Shown: positions 23,321-31,182 of the stretch, in pieces
Numbering within the stretch: the first letter of the stretch is position 1
Layout of the letters: every line of letters begins with the position of its first letter
DNA from: Neisseria wadsworthii 9715
GTDB lineage: Bacteria; Pseudomonadota; Gammaproteobacteria; Burkholderiales; Neisseriaceae
Direction of reading: 5' to 3'
Assembly: GCF_000227765.1 (NCBI RefSeq)
Contig: NZ_JH165159.1
Location: 1,033,746 to 1,071,586, forward strand
DNA: 37,841 nucleotides
Position numbers and translations under genes: made by a program
The notes under the pieces: model-generated
Seen by the model: only the letters and a program-made list of their open reading frames with translations
The model's database searches: none
What the model was told of the DNA's origin: nothing

Positions 23321-26125
23321 TTAGGGTTTGGGATCAATCAATAAAATGCGTGCGTTTGGTTCCGACCATAGCAGTTTTGCGGTTTGCCGCAGGCGGGTTT
23401 GAATGATGCTGTATTTTAATTCGGGTAAAGCGCGGATATAGCGCACATCGCCATATTTCTGGTGGCTTACTGCGAGCCTGTCCAGCCATACTTCCGGGTT
23501 TTTTTGACGCAAGGCTTCTTGCTCAATAAACAATTGTTGCAGGTTGGCTGCTTCATCTCGGCTGATGTCTTCCGGCATACGTTGCAGAATGTGCTGCGCA
23601 GCTTGCCATAATTCTTGGGCGCGCTGTGGTTCCGTATTGAAATAAAGCTGGTTTTCTACGAGGTTGTGTTCGGGATCGGGCTTAGTCGTGAACTTGAGGC
23701 TGTAAGTGCCTTGCAGGCGGCCGCGTAATTCGTTTTTCAGACGGGCATTGGCCAGATTGGCGAGCAACGGGATTTGTTCGGAGGTTTCCGGTGTCCAGTT
23801 ATAAAAAGGCTGCCACGACCAGGCGCTCACGTCGGTGTGGTTGGTGTCGCCGATGGGCATACGCTGAACGGTGCTGCCTGTTGTCGGTTGCAGGCGGATG
23901 TTTAGAGTAGGCGAGCGGACAATGCCTGCAAGTTGCTGCTCGATTAAGGTTTTGATTTTTTGTGAAGATTCATTGGTTACTATGTAATATGCCACAGGCG
24001 TGTGATTGAGCAGGTGCCATTGTTGCAGCAGCTTTTCGCCGCTGAGTGCGGCTATCTGATTGCCGGAAGGCTCTTCATATTCGCTTCTTCCATAGCGTAG
24101 GTTGAATTCTGCGGTTTCCTGCCTGCCGGGTACGGAATTTTGGAATACCGTCCGCCGGGCAGCTTCGGTTTCCAACAGGCTTTTCCATTTGCTGTTGACA
24201 TAGGTGGGGTTTTGATAAGCGCGGTAGAGCTGGAGCAGGTTTTCAAAAGAAGCGTTTGGTGCGCTGCCGTTGAAAACCTGATGGTAAGGTGTGATTTCGT
24301 AATTAAGTTTGATTTGGCGCTGGGATTTCCAGGTGGCAAACTGGGTTTCAGACAGGCCTAGCGGCGCGGTTTTCCAAATGATTTCTCCGGCCAGGTGGGC
24401 TTGCCATGGCACAACATTGTTTTGTAGATAGCCTGTTTGCGAAATGATTTTGAGATAGGTTTTGTTACCGGCAGAAGGGTTTTGCAAAACGACGGCAGTG
24501 TCGCCGTTGCTTAAATTGATGATTTCGGTTTTGGCGGCTGAATCGTATTGTCCGCTTGTAATTTTGCCTGCCGGAGCTGCAATGGCAAACGGATTATCCG
24601 AGGTTGTTTGGGTGGTTTTGGCAACTGTGGCAGATGGCGGTGTGATTTTTGCTGCCGGGCGGGATTTTACCGGTTTTTGAGCAGTCGTGTTTAATTGGGC
24701 CGAAGGATTTTCTGCCAACATGGGGAGTTTGGCCGTGTCCGGCAGATTGATGCTGCCCATGCCGGGTGCCTGGGCTTGGATAAGTTTATCGTTGGCAGAA
24801 AGCATTTGCTTAATGCGTTCGTTAACATGTTGGCTGCTGATTTTATAGAGGGCGGGGCGTACGGCTGCAGTATGTTGCGCAGGGGTGCGCAAAGGTTTGT
24901 TATCCAGAATGGTTTCTTGGACTTGGGTAAGCAGCTCGTCAGGTTTGCTTGAAAAGTGCGGCTTATTTTGGCTGAGGCGCAAGAGATTGTTGACCTGGCG
25001 GCGGTAGGCCGCGGTTTCTTCGTTTGTAGCCGGTTCGGCCAGAATGTTTTGGCGGATATGCAGTAATGTGCGTAAGGCTTCGTCATGGCCTTCGGGTGTG
25101 ATTTGGGCAAACAAGCCGATAAAGCCGGTGCGTTGGCCAAGATTACCGCTGCGCAAGATGAGTTTTTGTATGGATGGCGGCAGTGTTTGTTTTTGTAAGC
25201 GCTCGTTGATGATGAACGCAGCAAAGTTGTTCAATAGGCGTTCGTACTCACCCTCTGCGGTGTAAGTTTGGGCTGTTTCGTTGGGAAAGCGGAAGATGAG
25301 GTTAAGTTCGCTATCCGTATTGTCTTTGTCTTGCAAACGGTCTATATGCCAGCCTTGGCGGAGTTTGGGCTCATAGTCTTTTATTTGGCGCAGAGGTAGG
25401 TTGCGCAGAGGTAAATCGTTGAGATGTTTTATGATTTTCTCTTGAACCTGCTTGGGTGCGAGGGCGCTGATGATGATGATTTCGGCATTGTTCGGCGCGT
25501 ACCATTTTTTGTGGAATGCGCTGAGTGTGTCGACCTGCATGGTGTTGATGGATTGTTCATCGCCTATCGGCCGGTATCGTGCTTCGCGTGAGCCGCTTTT
25601 CAGACTGGCCGTACGCTGTTGAGCCATGCGCTCTTGCAGGTTTTGAAGGGTTCGGATTTCGCCTTGGATGATTTTTTGCTCGTGCTGCCAGTCTGCCGCT
25701 TGAAACTGGCGTGGCTGAACGAACTGACGCATGATGATTAATGCTTGGTCAATTTGGTTGCGACCTTGGGGCGGCGTGAGCATATAGCGGGTGTATCGGT
25801 GTGAAGTTTGAGCATTGAAATGGCGGCCCATCTGCCAGCCTTTTTTACTCAAGGTATCGGCGATTCCGTCGGGAAATTGTGGGCTGCTTTTAAATGCTAA
25901 ATGCTCAAGCATGTGGGCAGCGCCTTTCTCGCCCTCGATTTCATCGTTGGTGCCTGCATGAACTTGTAACCGTAATTCCAACCGTTTGCCTGCCTCTGGC
26001 GCTTGAAGGATGTGGTATTTCAAACCATTTGGCAGCTTGCCTTGGATATAGACCGTTTCCGCGGCAAAAGCAGGTAGCGAAATGATGATGGCGGCAATGG
26101 GAATCAGGGAAAAAATAGGGTTCAT
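23321..26125 (-). CDS. Exported M16 family zinc-protease-like protein (PqqL type)
   Basis: A 934-residue protein with a signal peptide (cleavage near AFA-AE, residues 19-22), so probably periplasmic. The inverted zinc motif HMLEH is at residues 71-75 (HxxEH), and the third ligand is probably Glu156 (KIIQGEIRT), with Glu149 as an alternative. Four M16-type domains fit the length: two N-terminal, a Pro/Thr/Ala-rich linker (about residues 450-520) and two C-terminal, as in PqqL-like single-chain enzymes. The C-terminal half lacks a zinc motif, as usual. In E. coli PqqL works with an iron-scavenging receptor; no such receptor is near here. A near-uptake sequence (11 of 12) lies at 24347-24358. 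Confidence 0.86.
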   Translation of the reverse strand: MNPIFSLIPIAAIIISLPAFAAETVYIQGKLPNGLKYHILQAPEAGKRLELRLQVHAGTNDEIEGEKGAAHMLEHLAFKSSPQFPDGIADTLSKKGWQMGRHFNAQTSHRYTRYMLTPPQGRNQIDQALIIMRQFVQPRQFQAADWQHEQKIIQGEIRTLQNLQERMAQQRTASLKSGSREARYRPIGDEQSINTMQVDTLSAFHKKWYAPNNAEIIIISALAPKQVQEKIIKHLNDLPLRNLPLRQIKDYEPKLRQGWHIDRLQDKDNTDSELNLIFRFPNETAQTYTAEGEYERLLNNFAAFIINERLQKQTLPPSIQKLILRSGNLGQRTGFIGLFAQITPEGHDEALRTLLHIRQNILAEPATNEETAAYRRQVNNLLRLSQNKPHFSSKPDELLTQVQETILDNKPLRTPAQHTAAVRPALYKISSQHVNERIKQMLSANDKLIQAQAPGMGSINLPDTAKLPMLAENPSAQLNTTAQKPVKSRPAAKITPPSATVAKTTQTTSDNPFAIAAPAGKITSGQYDSAAKTEIINLSNGDTAVVLQNPSAGNKTYLKIISQTGYLQNNVVPWQAHLAGEIIWKTAPLGLSETQFATWKSQRQIKLNYEITPYHQVFNGSAPNASFENLLQLYRAYQNPTYVNSKWKSLLETEAARRTVFQNSVPGRQETAEFNLRYGRSEYEEPSGNQIAALSGEKLLQQWHLLNHTPVAYYIVTNESSQKIKTLIEQQLAGIVRSPTLNIRLQPTTGSTVQRMPIGDTNHTDVSAWSWQPFYNWTPETSEQIPLLANLANARLKNELRGRLQGTYSLKFTTKPDPEHNLVENQLYFNTEPQRAQELWQAAQHILQRMPEDISRDEAANLQQLFIEQEALRQKNPEVWLDRLAVSHQKYGDVRYIRALPELKYSIIQTRLRQTAKLLWSEPNARILLIDPKP

Positions 26126-26149
26126 GATCAGAGGTGTGTGTAATGTGTT

Positions 26150-26161
26150 TCAGACAGGTAT
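26150..26161 (-). repeat. Degenerate DNA uptake sequence
   Basis: TTCAGACAGGTA, 11 of 12 matches to the wadDUS complement, 24 nt upstream of the M16 gene start. Confidence 0.5.
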
Positions 26162-26181
26162 AGAAAAATGCTTTACGCACT

Positions 26182-26252
26182 AAGCCGATTAATCAGATTT
26201 AAGGCGTGGTACGGCTTAAACATCTTTGGTTTTCCAAAGATGTTTATTTTTA
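26182..26252 (+). ncRNA. Orphan hairpin plus terminator, possible small RNA 3' end
   Basis: AAGCCG (26182-26187) can pair with CGGCTT (26212-26217), followed directly by a perfect 12-bp hairpin (AAACATCTTTGG 26218-26229, CCAAAGATGTTT 26234-26245, loop TTTT) and ATTTTTATT. No plus-strand gene lies upstream, as the M16 gene points away. It may close a short non-coding RNA, or may be the remnant of a lost gene. TATAGA at 26159-26164 is a possible -10. The rest of the gap to 26606 is AT-rich with a 14-bp palindrome at 26511-26524 and TATATA (26543-26548). Confidence 0.4.
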
Positions 26253-26606
26253 TTGTGAAAACCTGTTTTAGTGGTTGTGTTTAGTGTGTTTTAAAGACTG
26301 GATTTTAATCGTTTTTGGTGTTTACTTGCGAAAATATTGCAAAGAAATACTGTAAAAGTCGTGTTAGTTTGGGTTGTGGGAATTAACAGAGTGGAGAAAG
26401 TCGGCTGAGTTTGGAAAATATTTTATTAAGCATCTTACTTATTGTTTGTTTTGGTTTTTAAGAAAACTGTTAGCCGTTTATCGTGCATGACATCCGAATA
26501 ACGTATATTTAAATAATGCTATTTGGGTTAATGTATGATTGGTATATACAGAAGGGAGAATGCTTACTTAATTAATGTAGTATTAATCAATCTGGGAGAT
26601 TATATC

Positions 26607-27551
26607 ATGACTTATGGTATTAAAGTTGGTAAATACAACGATGGTTACTCACAAGCAATTAATAATTCTGCTTGGTATTATGATGAAAAATATTCGGGAA
26701 AAGGCAGCGACAAAAAACACGGCAAGAAAAAAGATAAAGATTGGGATGATGACTATTATGATAAAAAAGGGAAAGATAAAGATTGGGATGATAAATATGA
26801 TAAGAAAGGAAAAGACAAAGATTGGGACGATGATTGCGATCGATGTGATGACGATTACAATGTAATTACCGGTGACGATTGTGATAATGTCCTTTGCGGC
26901 ACTGAGTGTAATGATAAAATCGACGGTAAAGATGGCAATGACACCATTTATGGTAAAGGTGGCGATGATTTGCTGTATGGCGGCGATGGCTGCGATTACA
27001 TTGATGGTGGAGAAGGTTGCGACACGATTTGCGGTGGTGACGGCGACGATATCCTGATCGGCGGCGGTGGCAACGACACGCTCTACGGTGGTGACGGCAA
27101 TGACAAATTGTACGGCAGCAACGAAGCAGACTGCCTGTATGGCGAAGATGGCTGCGATTTGTTAGATGGCGGCTACGGCGATGATTATTTGAACGGTGGT
27201 TCCGGTGCAGATACTTATGTATTCGGTGCATGCTATGGTGATGATGTGATTGAGGATTGCGGCGATCCTTGCGAAACCGATGTGGTGGAATTTAAATCAG
27301 ATATTAACCTGAGCGATGTGTGCTTTACCGCTTGCGGTTGTGATTTGCTGGTTACTGCCGGAAAAGGTGATTCCATCACAATCAAAGATTGGTTTGCCGG
27401 CAGTCAGAATCAAATAGAAGAATTTAAATTCTGCGAAGGTACCATCACCAACACCCAAATCAATGATGCGTTGGTATGTTACGATACCGTGTGCGCACCT
27501 TCGTTGATTCAATTGAGCGAAGAAGCAATGGGTGCAAATGTGATTGGATAA
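26607..27551 (+). CDS. Cysteine-rich RTX (calcium-binding repeat) protein
   Basis: A 314-residue protein, very small for the RTX family. Residues 1-35 are polar. Residues 40-80 hold three tandem Lys/Asp/Trp units (KGKDKDWDD type). Residues 89-205 are thirteen uninterrupted nonapeptides of the form GGxGxDxUx, the RTX beta-roll that binds Ca2+. Then follows a segment resembling the haemolysin-type calcium-binding related domain (about 226-290; IKDWFAGSQNQIEEFKF). There is no N-terminal signal peptide, as expected for type I secretion. Nineteen cysteines (from residue 77 to 296), several replacing Asn/Asp at position 5 of the repeat, are exceptional, because RTX proteins are normally cysteine-free. 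No toxin or enzyme domain and no HlyB/HlyD genes are in the window. The start is supported by GGGAG at 26594-26598. Confidence 0.85.
   Translation: MTYGIKVGKYNDGYSQAINNSAWYYDEKYSGKGSDKKHGKKKDKDWDDDYYDKKGKDKDWDDKYDKKGKDKDWDDDCDRCDDDYNVITGDDCDNVLCGTECNDKIDGKDGNDTIYGKGGDDLLYGGDGCDYIDGGEGCDTICGGDGDDILIGGGGNDTLYGGDGNDKLYGSNEADCLYGEDGCDLLDGGYGDDYLNGGSGADTYVFGACYGDDVIEDCGDPCETDVVEFKSDINLSDVCFTACGCDLLVTAGKGDSITIKDWFAGSQNQIEEFKFCEGTITNTQINDALVCYDTVCAPSLIQLSEEAMGANVIG
26726..26840 (+). repeat. Tandem repeat coding for K/D/W units
   Basis: Three in-frame units of roughly 37-39 bp, each containing GATAAAGATTGGGATGAT or a silent variant (the third uses GACAAAGATTGGGACGAT). Synonymous differences show that the units are selected at the protein level or are old. 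Confidence 0.75.
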
Positions 27552-27577
27552 TTAAAAATTATTTAAGAAGCAGTTAT

Positions 27578-27602
27578 GGGTCGGTTATCCGACCCTTTTT
27601 TA
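27578..27602 (+). terminator. Intrinsic terminator (RTX gene)
   Basis: GGGTCGG (27578-27584) and CCGACCC (27589-27595) around TTAT, followed by TTTTTTT. It lies 26 nt after the stop. Confidence 0.9.
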
Positions 27603-27611
27603 TAGCATTGA

Positions 27612-27648
27612 AAAATGCCTGTCTGAAAAAATTTCAGACAGGCATTAC
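27612..27648 (-). terminator. Uptake-sequence hairpin terminator (DUF3108 gene)
   Basis: wadDUS at 27616-27627 and complement at 27633-27644 with a 5-nt A/T loop. It lies 17 nt beyond the minus-strand stop at 27665. Confidence 0.85.
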
Positions 27649-27664
27649 ATTTTTTACCTAATGA

Positions 27665-28336
27665 TTAAGGTTTCACCGCTTTACCGTTAATGGTGGCGGA
27701 AGTCAGTTTCAGATTATAGGTTTTACCGTCGTCAGTGTAGGTGATTTGTGCCGGGATATTGTTAACCGCTGTGGCAAACGAATAGTTGACGGTGCTGTCG
27801 CCGCGGTTGACACGGTATTTGTCGACTTGGGTTTTGCCGCCCGCGAAGCTGAACTGCTCGCTGCCGGTTTTACTCATGCCGCCTACGGAATACAGTTTTT
27901 TACCGTTGGTGATTTTCAAGCCGGCGGGTAGGCGGGCGTCGTTGGCGGCAAGTTGCCATGCCAATGTGAACAAGTCCATTGCGGGGCCGGATACGTTTTC
28001 GGTTTTCTGTTCGCCTGTTTTGCCGTATGTCACGCGGTTGCCGCTGAAGCGGGCTTCGGCATAGGTTTTGCTGCCGCGTACATCGCGGTAATAACTGGGC
28101 TTGAGCGTGTTGCCGGAAATGGTGCCGCCGCTTTCGAAGCGGATGCTGTACATCGGCACTTTGATATTCGATACGATGGTGTAGCTGTTACCGTTTCGGG
28201 TGAATGTCATGGTGGCGGGAATGCCGTAGGAGCCGCTATATTTTAATACTGCGTTTTGCGGCAGTTCGGCGGCAAGGGCCGGTAAAGCAGCGGTAGAAGC
28301 GCCAATCAGGGCGATGGAGCGGATTAATTTTTTCAT
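27665..28336 (-). CDS. DUF3108 domain exported protein
   Basis: A 223-residue precursor with a signal peptide (MKKLIRSIALIGASTAALPALAA, cleavage after about residue 22). The mature part resembles DUF3108 proteins: LKYSGSYGIPATMTF, FESGGTISGNTLKPSYY, a MDLFTLAWQLA helix and late YTDDGKTYNLKLTSATINGK. This family is strand-rich, probably lipocalin-like, and periplasmic or outer-membrane associated, of unknown role. I start at the ATG at 28336 because AGGAC lies just upstream and the signal peptide is complete; the frame extends further upstream but overlaps purN. It is only 19 nt after purN, a common neighbour pair in beta-proteobacteria, so it is likely cotranscribed. Confidence 0.88.
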   Translation of the reverse strand: MKKLIRSIALIGASTAALPALAAELPQNAVLKYSGSYGIPATMTFTRNGNSYTIVSNIKVPMYSIRFESGGTISGNTLKPSYYRDVRGSKTYAEARFSGNRVTYGKTGEQKTENVSGPAMDLFTLAWQLAANDARLPAGLKITNGKKLYSVGGMSKTGSEQFSFAGGKTQVDKYRVNRGDSTVNYSFATAVNNIPAQITYTDDGKTYNLKLTSATINGKAVKP

Positions 28337-28355
28337 AGTTGTCCTTTCTTTTAAG

Positions 28356-28982
28356 TCAGGCAAGCAATTGGGTGTGGGCATCAGGTGTGATGCTACCGAG
28401 CACGCGGTTTTGCCGGATGCTTAGTTTTCCTGCTGCAAAATCAGCTACGGCCTGAGGCAGCAGTTTGTGTTCGGCGGCTAAAACGCGTGTAGCTAAAGTT
28501 TCCGGTGTGTCTTTGTCTAATACAGGCACAACGCCTTGAGAAATAATCGGGCCGCAATCCAGTTCGGCCGTAACGAAATGCACGGTGCAACCGGCTACGC
28601 GGCAGCCGGTTTCCAGTGCGCGTTGGTGGGTGTTGAGGCCGGTAAATGAAGGCAGCAGGGATGGGTGGATATTGATTAGGCGGCCTTCGTAATGGGTGCA
28701 GAATTCGGGCGTGAGAATGCGCATAAAGCCTGCCAATACCACTAAATCCGGCTGGTAGCTGTCGATAAGCGCCATCATGGCGGTGTCGAATGCGAGGCGG
28801 TTGGCAAACGCTTTGTGGTCAAGCGTGCCGGTGGCGATGCCTTGCTCTTTTGCCCAAGCCAAGCCTGTTGCTGTTTCATCATTGCTTAATACAGCTACGA
28901 TTCGGACATTGGGAATATTCGCGTTAACAATGGCCTGCATATTGCTGCCTCGGCCGGAGATGAGGATGACGATGTTTTTCAT
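28356..28982 (-). CDS. purN: Phosphoribosylglycinamide formyltransferase
   Basis: Transfers a formyl group from 10-formyl-tetrahydrofolate to GAR in purine synthesis. The 208-residue protein has the phosphate-binding ISGRGSNMQAI near the start and the catalytic trio Asn104, His106 (INIHPSLLPSF) and Asp142 (ELDCGPII). VVLAGFMRIL is the folate-site segment. Length is typical. The DUF3108 gene follows 19 nt downstream on the same strand. Confidence 0.96.
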   Translation of the reverse strand: MKNIVILISGRGSNMQAIVNANIPNVRIVAVLSNDETATGLAWAKEQGIATGTLDHKAFANRLAFDTAMMALIDSYQPDLVVLAGFMRILTPEFCTHYEGRLINIHPSLLPSFTGLNTHQRALETGCRVAGCTVHFVTAELDCGPIISQGVVPVLDKDTPETLATRVLAAEHKLLPQAVADFAAGKLSIRQNRVLGSITPDAHTQLLA

Positions 28983-29092
28983 GTTATCTGAATAAGAAAA
29001 GTTAGAGGCAAAATAAGGCTTGCGGCGTATGGCGGCAAGCGGTTTAGCCTAATTTAACGGGATTTTAAACGGCGGTGTGCAAAATGCAAACA

Positions 29093-29154
29093 ATGCCTGT
29101 CTGAAAAAGTTTTAGCTGAGCAAAAATTTGTGTTACTCGTTTTCAGACAGGCAT
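29093..29154 (-). terminator. 60-bp uptake-sequence element with conserved core, copy 2
   Basis: wadDUS at 29094-29105 and complement at 29142-29153 around a 36-nt core that is 27 of 36 identical to the core of the element at 4172-4231. The inner hairpin is kept (GTTTTAGC/GCAAAAAT around TGA). It lies 13 nt beyond the LysE/ArgO stop at 29167. Confidence 0.75.
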
Positions 29155-29166
29155 GGCCGGTATTGA

Positions 29167-29790
29167 TCAAAGCAGAATGCCCGCCGCCTGTCTCAATAAA
29201 CCGAATGCCAAATAAAGCATCATCAGGGCGATTAGGCTGTCGAGTATCTGCCAAGTGCGCTCCCGGCGGAACAGCGGCAGCAGCAGACGTGCGCCGTAGC
29301 CGATGGCGGTAAACCAAATGCCCGAAGCGCTGAGAGCACCTGCCAGAAAATGCCATTTGCCCGTTGGCGGCAGCGGCGCGGCTGCGCCGCCGATGAGCAT
29401 TACGGTATCGATGTAAACATGCGGGTTGAGCAAAGTTAGGGCGAGGGTTGTCGCCGCGGTTTTGAACGGGCTGGGCGAGGTAGGCGCGGTGTCGGGGGTG
29501 AGAATGCCGTTGCCCTGCCAAGCGGATTTTGCGCTCCGCCACGCATAGGCGAGCAGAAACAGACCGCCGGCCAGTGCCATCAGCGCGGTTGCCTTCGGGC
29601 TGTCGGCGAGCAGCGCGCTGACGCCGAACACGCCGGTGGAAATCAGGGCAAAGTCGCACAGCCAGCAAATCCATACGACCACTCCGACATGCTGCTTGAG
29701 CAGGCCTTGCTTGAGCACAAACGCATTTTGTGCGCCGATAGCGGCAATCAGGCTGGCGGTAATCATAAAACCGGAAAGAAAAGCGGACAT
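29167..29790 (-). CDS. LysE/ArgO family amino acid exporter
   Basis: A 207-residue inner-membrane protein with about six hydrophobic segments. The N-terminal signature SLIAAIGAQNAFVLKQGLLKQHV is that of the LysE superfamily, ArgO branch (exporters of arginine and/or lysine). LTLLNPHVYIDTVMLIGG contains the family's conserved NPH motif. I start at MSAFLSGF (29790), which places the first helix at the N-terminus; the frame runs nine codons further. Only a weak AGAAG is upstream. Substrate is inferred from the family. Confidence 0.9.
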   Translation of the reverse strand: MSAFLSGFMITASLIAAIGAQNAFVLKQGLLKQHVGVVVWICWLCDFALISTGVFGVSALLADSPKATALMALAGGLFLLAYAWRSAKSAWQGNGILTPDTAPTSPSPFKTAATTLALTLLNPHVYIDTVMLIGGAAAPLPPTGKWHFLAGALSASGIWFTAIGYGARLLLPLFRRERTWQILDSLIALMMLYLAFGLLRQAAGILL

Positions 29791-29864
29791 ATCGGGATTT
29801 CTTCTAAGAAGCGGCAATAATGAACGGGTTGGCGGTGTTTTTCTTTAGAATAAGTGTGGAATTA

Positions 29865-30005
29865 TATAGTTAAACTACTTAATTTTGGTAACACTTCCGT
29901 CATACTCGGGCTTGACCCGAGTATCTTGAGTTTCAGTAAATTTTGGGATACTCGGGTCAAGCCCGAGTATGACGTATGTACTTTTTCTTAAGTTGATTGA
30001 CTATA
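29865..30005. repeat. Composite repeat with Correia-like ends and nested palindrome
   Basis: Ends are TATAGTTAAACTACTTAA (29865-29882) and the complement of TATAGTCAATCAACTTAA (right, ending 30005), matching at 15 of 18 positions. Inside, 28-bp arms (29898-29925 and 29947-29974) are perfect inverted repeats around a 21-nt loop, and each arm itself folds (ATACTCGGG/CCCGAGTAT). The right end is nearly the same as an end of the Correia-like element at 35308-35464. A fragment of the arm is at 2685-2703. Confidence 0.65.
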
Positions 30006-30033
30006 GTAGTATTTTTTAAAGTTTAGGCTGGTT

Positions 30034-30045
30034 TTCAGACAGGCA
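30034..30045 (-). repeat. DNA uptake sequence (single, wadDUS)
   Basis: Exact TTCAGACAGGCA, 12 nt beyond the stop of the minus-strand lipoprotein gene, next to the composite repeat. Confidence 0.85.
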
Positions 30046-30056
30046 TTGATGCATCG

Positions 30057-30494
30057 CTAGTGCCGGCAATTTGCGTGTGCTACAGGCTCCCAGAAGATGC
30101 CTTCAACCGTGTTGCTTTTTTTATTGAACACAATTTTATACTGGCATTGCTGCATTTTGCCGCTAAAAGCGTAGCGGTAGAGATAGTTCCATTCGGTTAG
30201 GTAAGAGCTGCCGTGGTGCCAGGGCTTGCCGAGCAGTTGCTGCACGGTCGCGGCGTTCATGCCCGGGCGGATTTGGTTGAGTTTGTCCCAGTCGGGCTTG
30301 ATACCGAGATTGGGGTCGTTAACCGTGCGCCATTTGAGGATATGGTTCACTTTGTAAGCCTTTTGCTTGTAGGTAACTTCGTATTTTTTGCCGGATGTGT
30401 GAACGGGTAAAGTGCGCACCGTTAGTTGCGGTTGGGGCTTTTGGGCGCAGGCACTTAATAGGAGCGCAGACGTTAGGATAAGGTAATGTTTCAT
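30057..30494 (-). CDS. BamE-like (SmpA/OmlA domain) lipoprotein
   Basis: A 145-residue precursor with lipobox LLSAC (Cys at residue 16), giving a lipid-anchored protein. The central-to-C-terminal part contains LNQIRPGMNAATVQQLLGKP followed by a WNYLYRYAF strand, the SmpA/OmlA fold signature (motif 'v..GmtkeqV..lLG.P'). BamE itself is shorter and starts the domain nearer the cysteine, so this is probably a paralogue with a long linker, not the BAM-complex subunit. The short mature N-terminus has proline/glutamine residues. No nearby envelope gene indicates its partner. Confidence 0.78.
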   Translation of the reverse strand: MKHYLILTSALLLSACAQKPQPQLTVRTLPVHTSGKKYEVTYKQKAYKVNHILKWRTVNDPNLGIKPDWDKLNQIRPGMNAATVQQLLGKPWHHGSSYLTEWNYLYRYAFSGKMQQCQYKIVFNKKSNTVEGIFWEPVAHANCRH

Positions 30495-30554
30495 GATTAT
30501 TTATTGAGATTGAATAGGATAAATGAGTTTAGCAGAATGGTATATAAACAAAAC

Positions 30555-30586
30555 AATGCCTGTCTGAAAGGTTTCAGACAGGCATT
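30555..30586 (-). terminator. Uptake-sequence hairpin terminator
   Basis: wadDUS at 30557-30568 and complement at 30573-30584 with AA/TT extensions and a small loop. It lies 22 nt beyond the stop at 30608. Confidence 0.85.
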
Positions 30587-30607
30587 TTGTGGTGTTCGGT
30601 CTTGTAG

Positions 30608-31123
30608 TTAGAACGGGGCGTCGAGCAAAGCGGCCAAGCGGCGGGAATTGGCGATTAAGCCTTCGTCTTGTTGTTCGTCAAGCTCCAGAGCAGTTTTCAT
30701 CATCAGAAGATTAGCCGGCCGGCCTGAATGCAGGCTCATTTGGATACGCGCCGGAGTGAAATCGAGGCCGTGTTTGCGGGCGAATGCTTCGGCGCGGCGG
30801 TTGGCGGTTTCCAGCATAAACATCAGGCTGATATCAAGATGGAATACGCGTGCCTGCAAAACCAAGATACGCGCGGCAAACCAGTCGGCTTCGTCGGTGA
30901 TGATGCTGGGTGTGTTTTTGCCTTCTACCAAACGCTCGGCGGCAATCATCAGGGCAACCGTGCGCACTTGCGGCAGCATGGCTTCGCAGAACAGGGCGCC
31001 GGGGTGCTGCGGTAAATCGGCTAATAGCAGGTCAACGCGGTGGGCGTTGCCGTCAACCACCAAATTGCAGCGGCTGAGAATTTCGGGCTGGTGTTGTACG
31101 ATGCAGGCTGCTTGGGTTTTCAT
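30608..31123 (-). CDS. Conserved hypothetical cytoplasmic protein
   Basis: A 171-residue protein without signal peptide or membrane helix. It begins MKTQAACIVQHQPEILSR and is mostly helical and charged (SIITDEADWFAARILVLQAR, TANRRAEAFARKHGLDFTPA). I recognise no family or motif. I start at 31123 because AAGGAAG lies just before this ATG. The frame continues upstream to a TTG at 31228, but that extension would run through a terminator hairpin and is not credible. A function cannot be given. Confidence 0.7.
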   Translation of the reverse strand: MKTQAACIVQHQPEILSRCNLVVDGNAHRVDLLLADLPQHPGALFCEAMLPQVRTVALMIAAERLVEGKNTPSIITDEADWFAARILVLQARVFHLDISLMFMLETANRRAEAFARKHGLDFTPARIQMSLHSGRPANLLMMKTALELDEQQDEGLIANSRRLAALLDAPF

Positions 31124-31182
31124 GATGGTCTTCCTTATATTGAGATGGTTTAGCAGGCGGCCCGGAAATTTCAGGTAAAACA

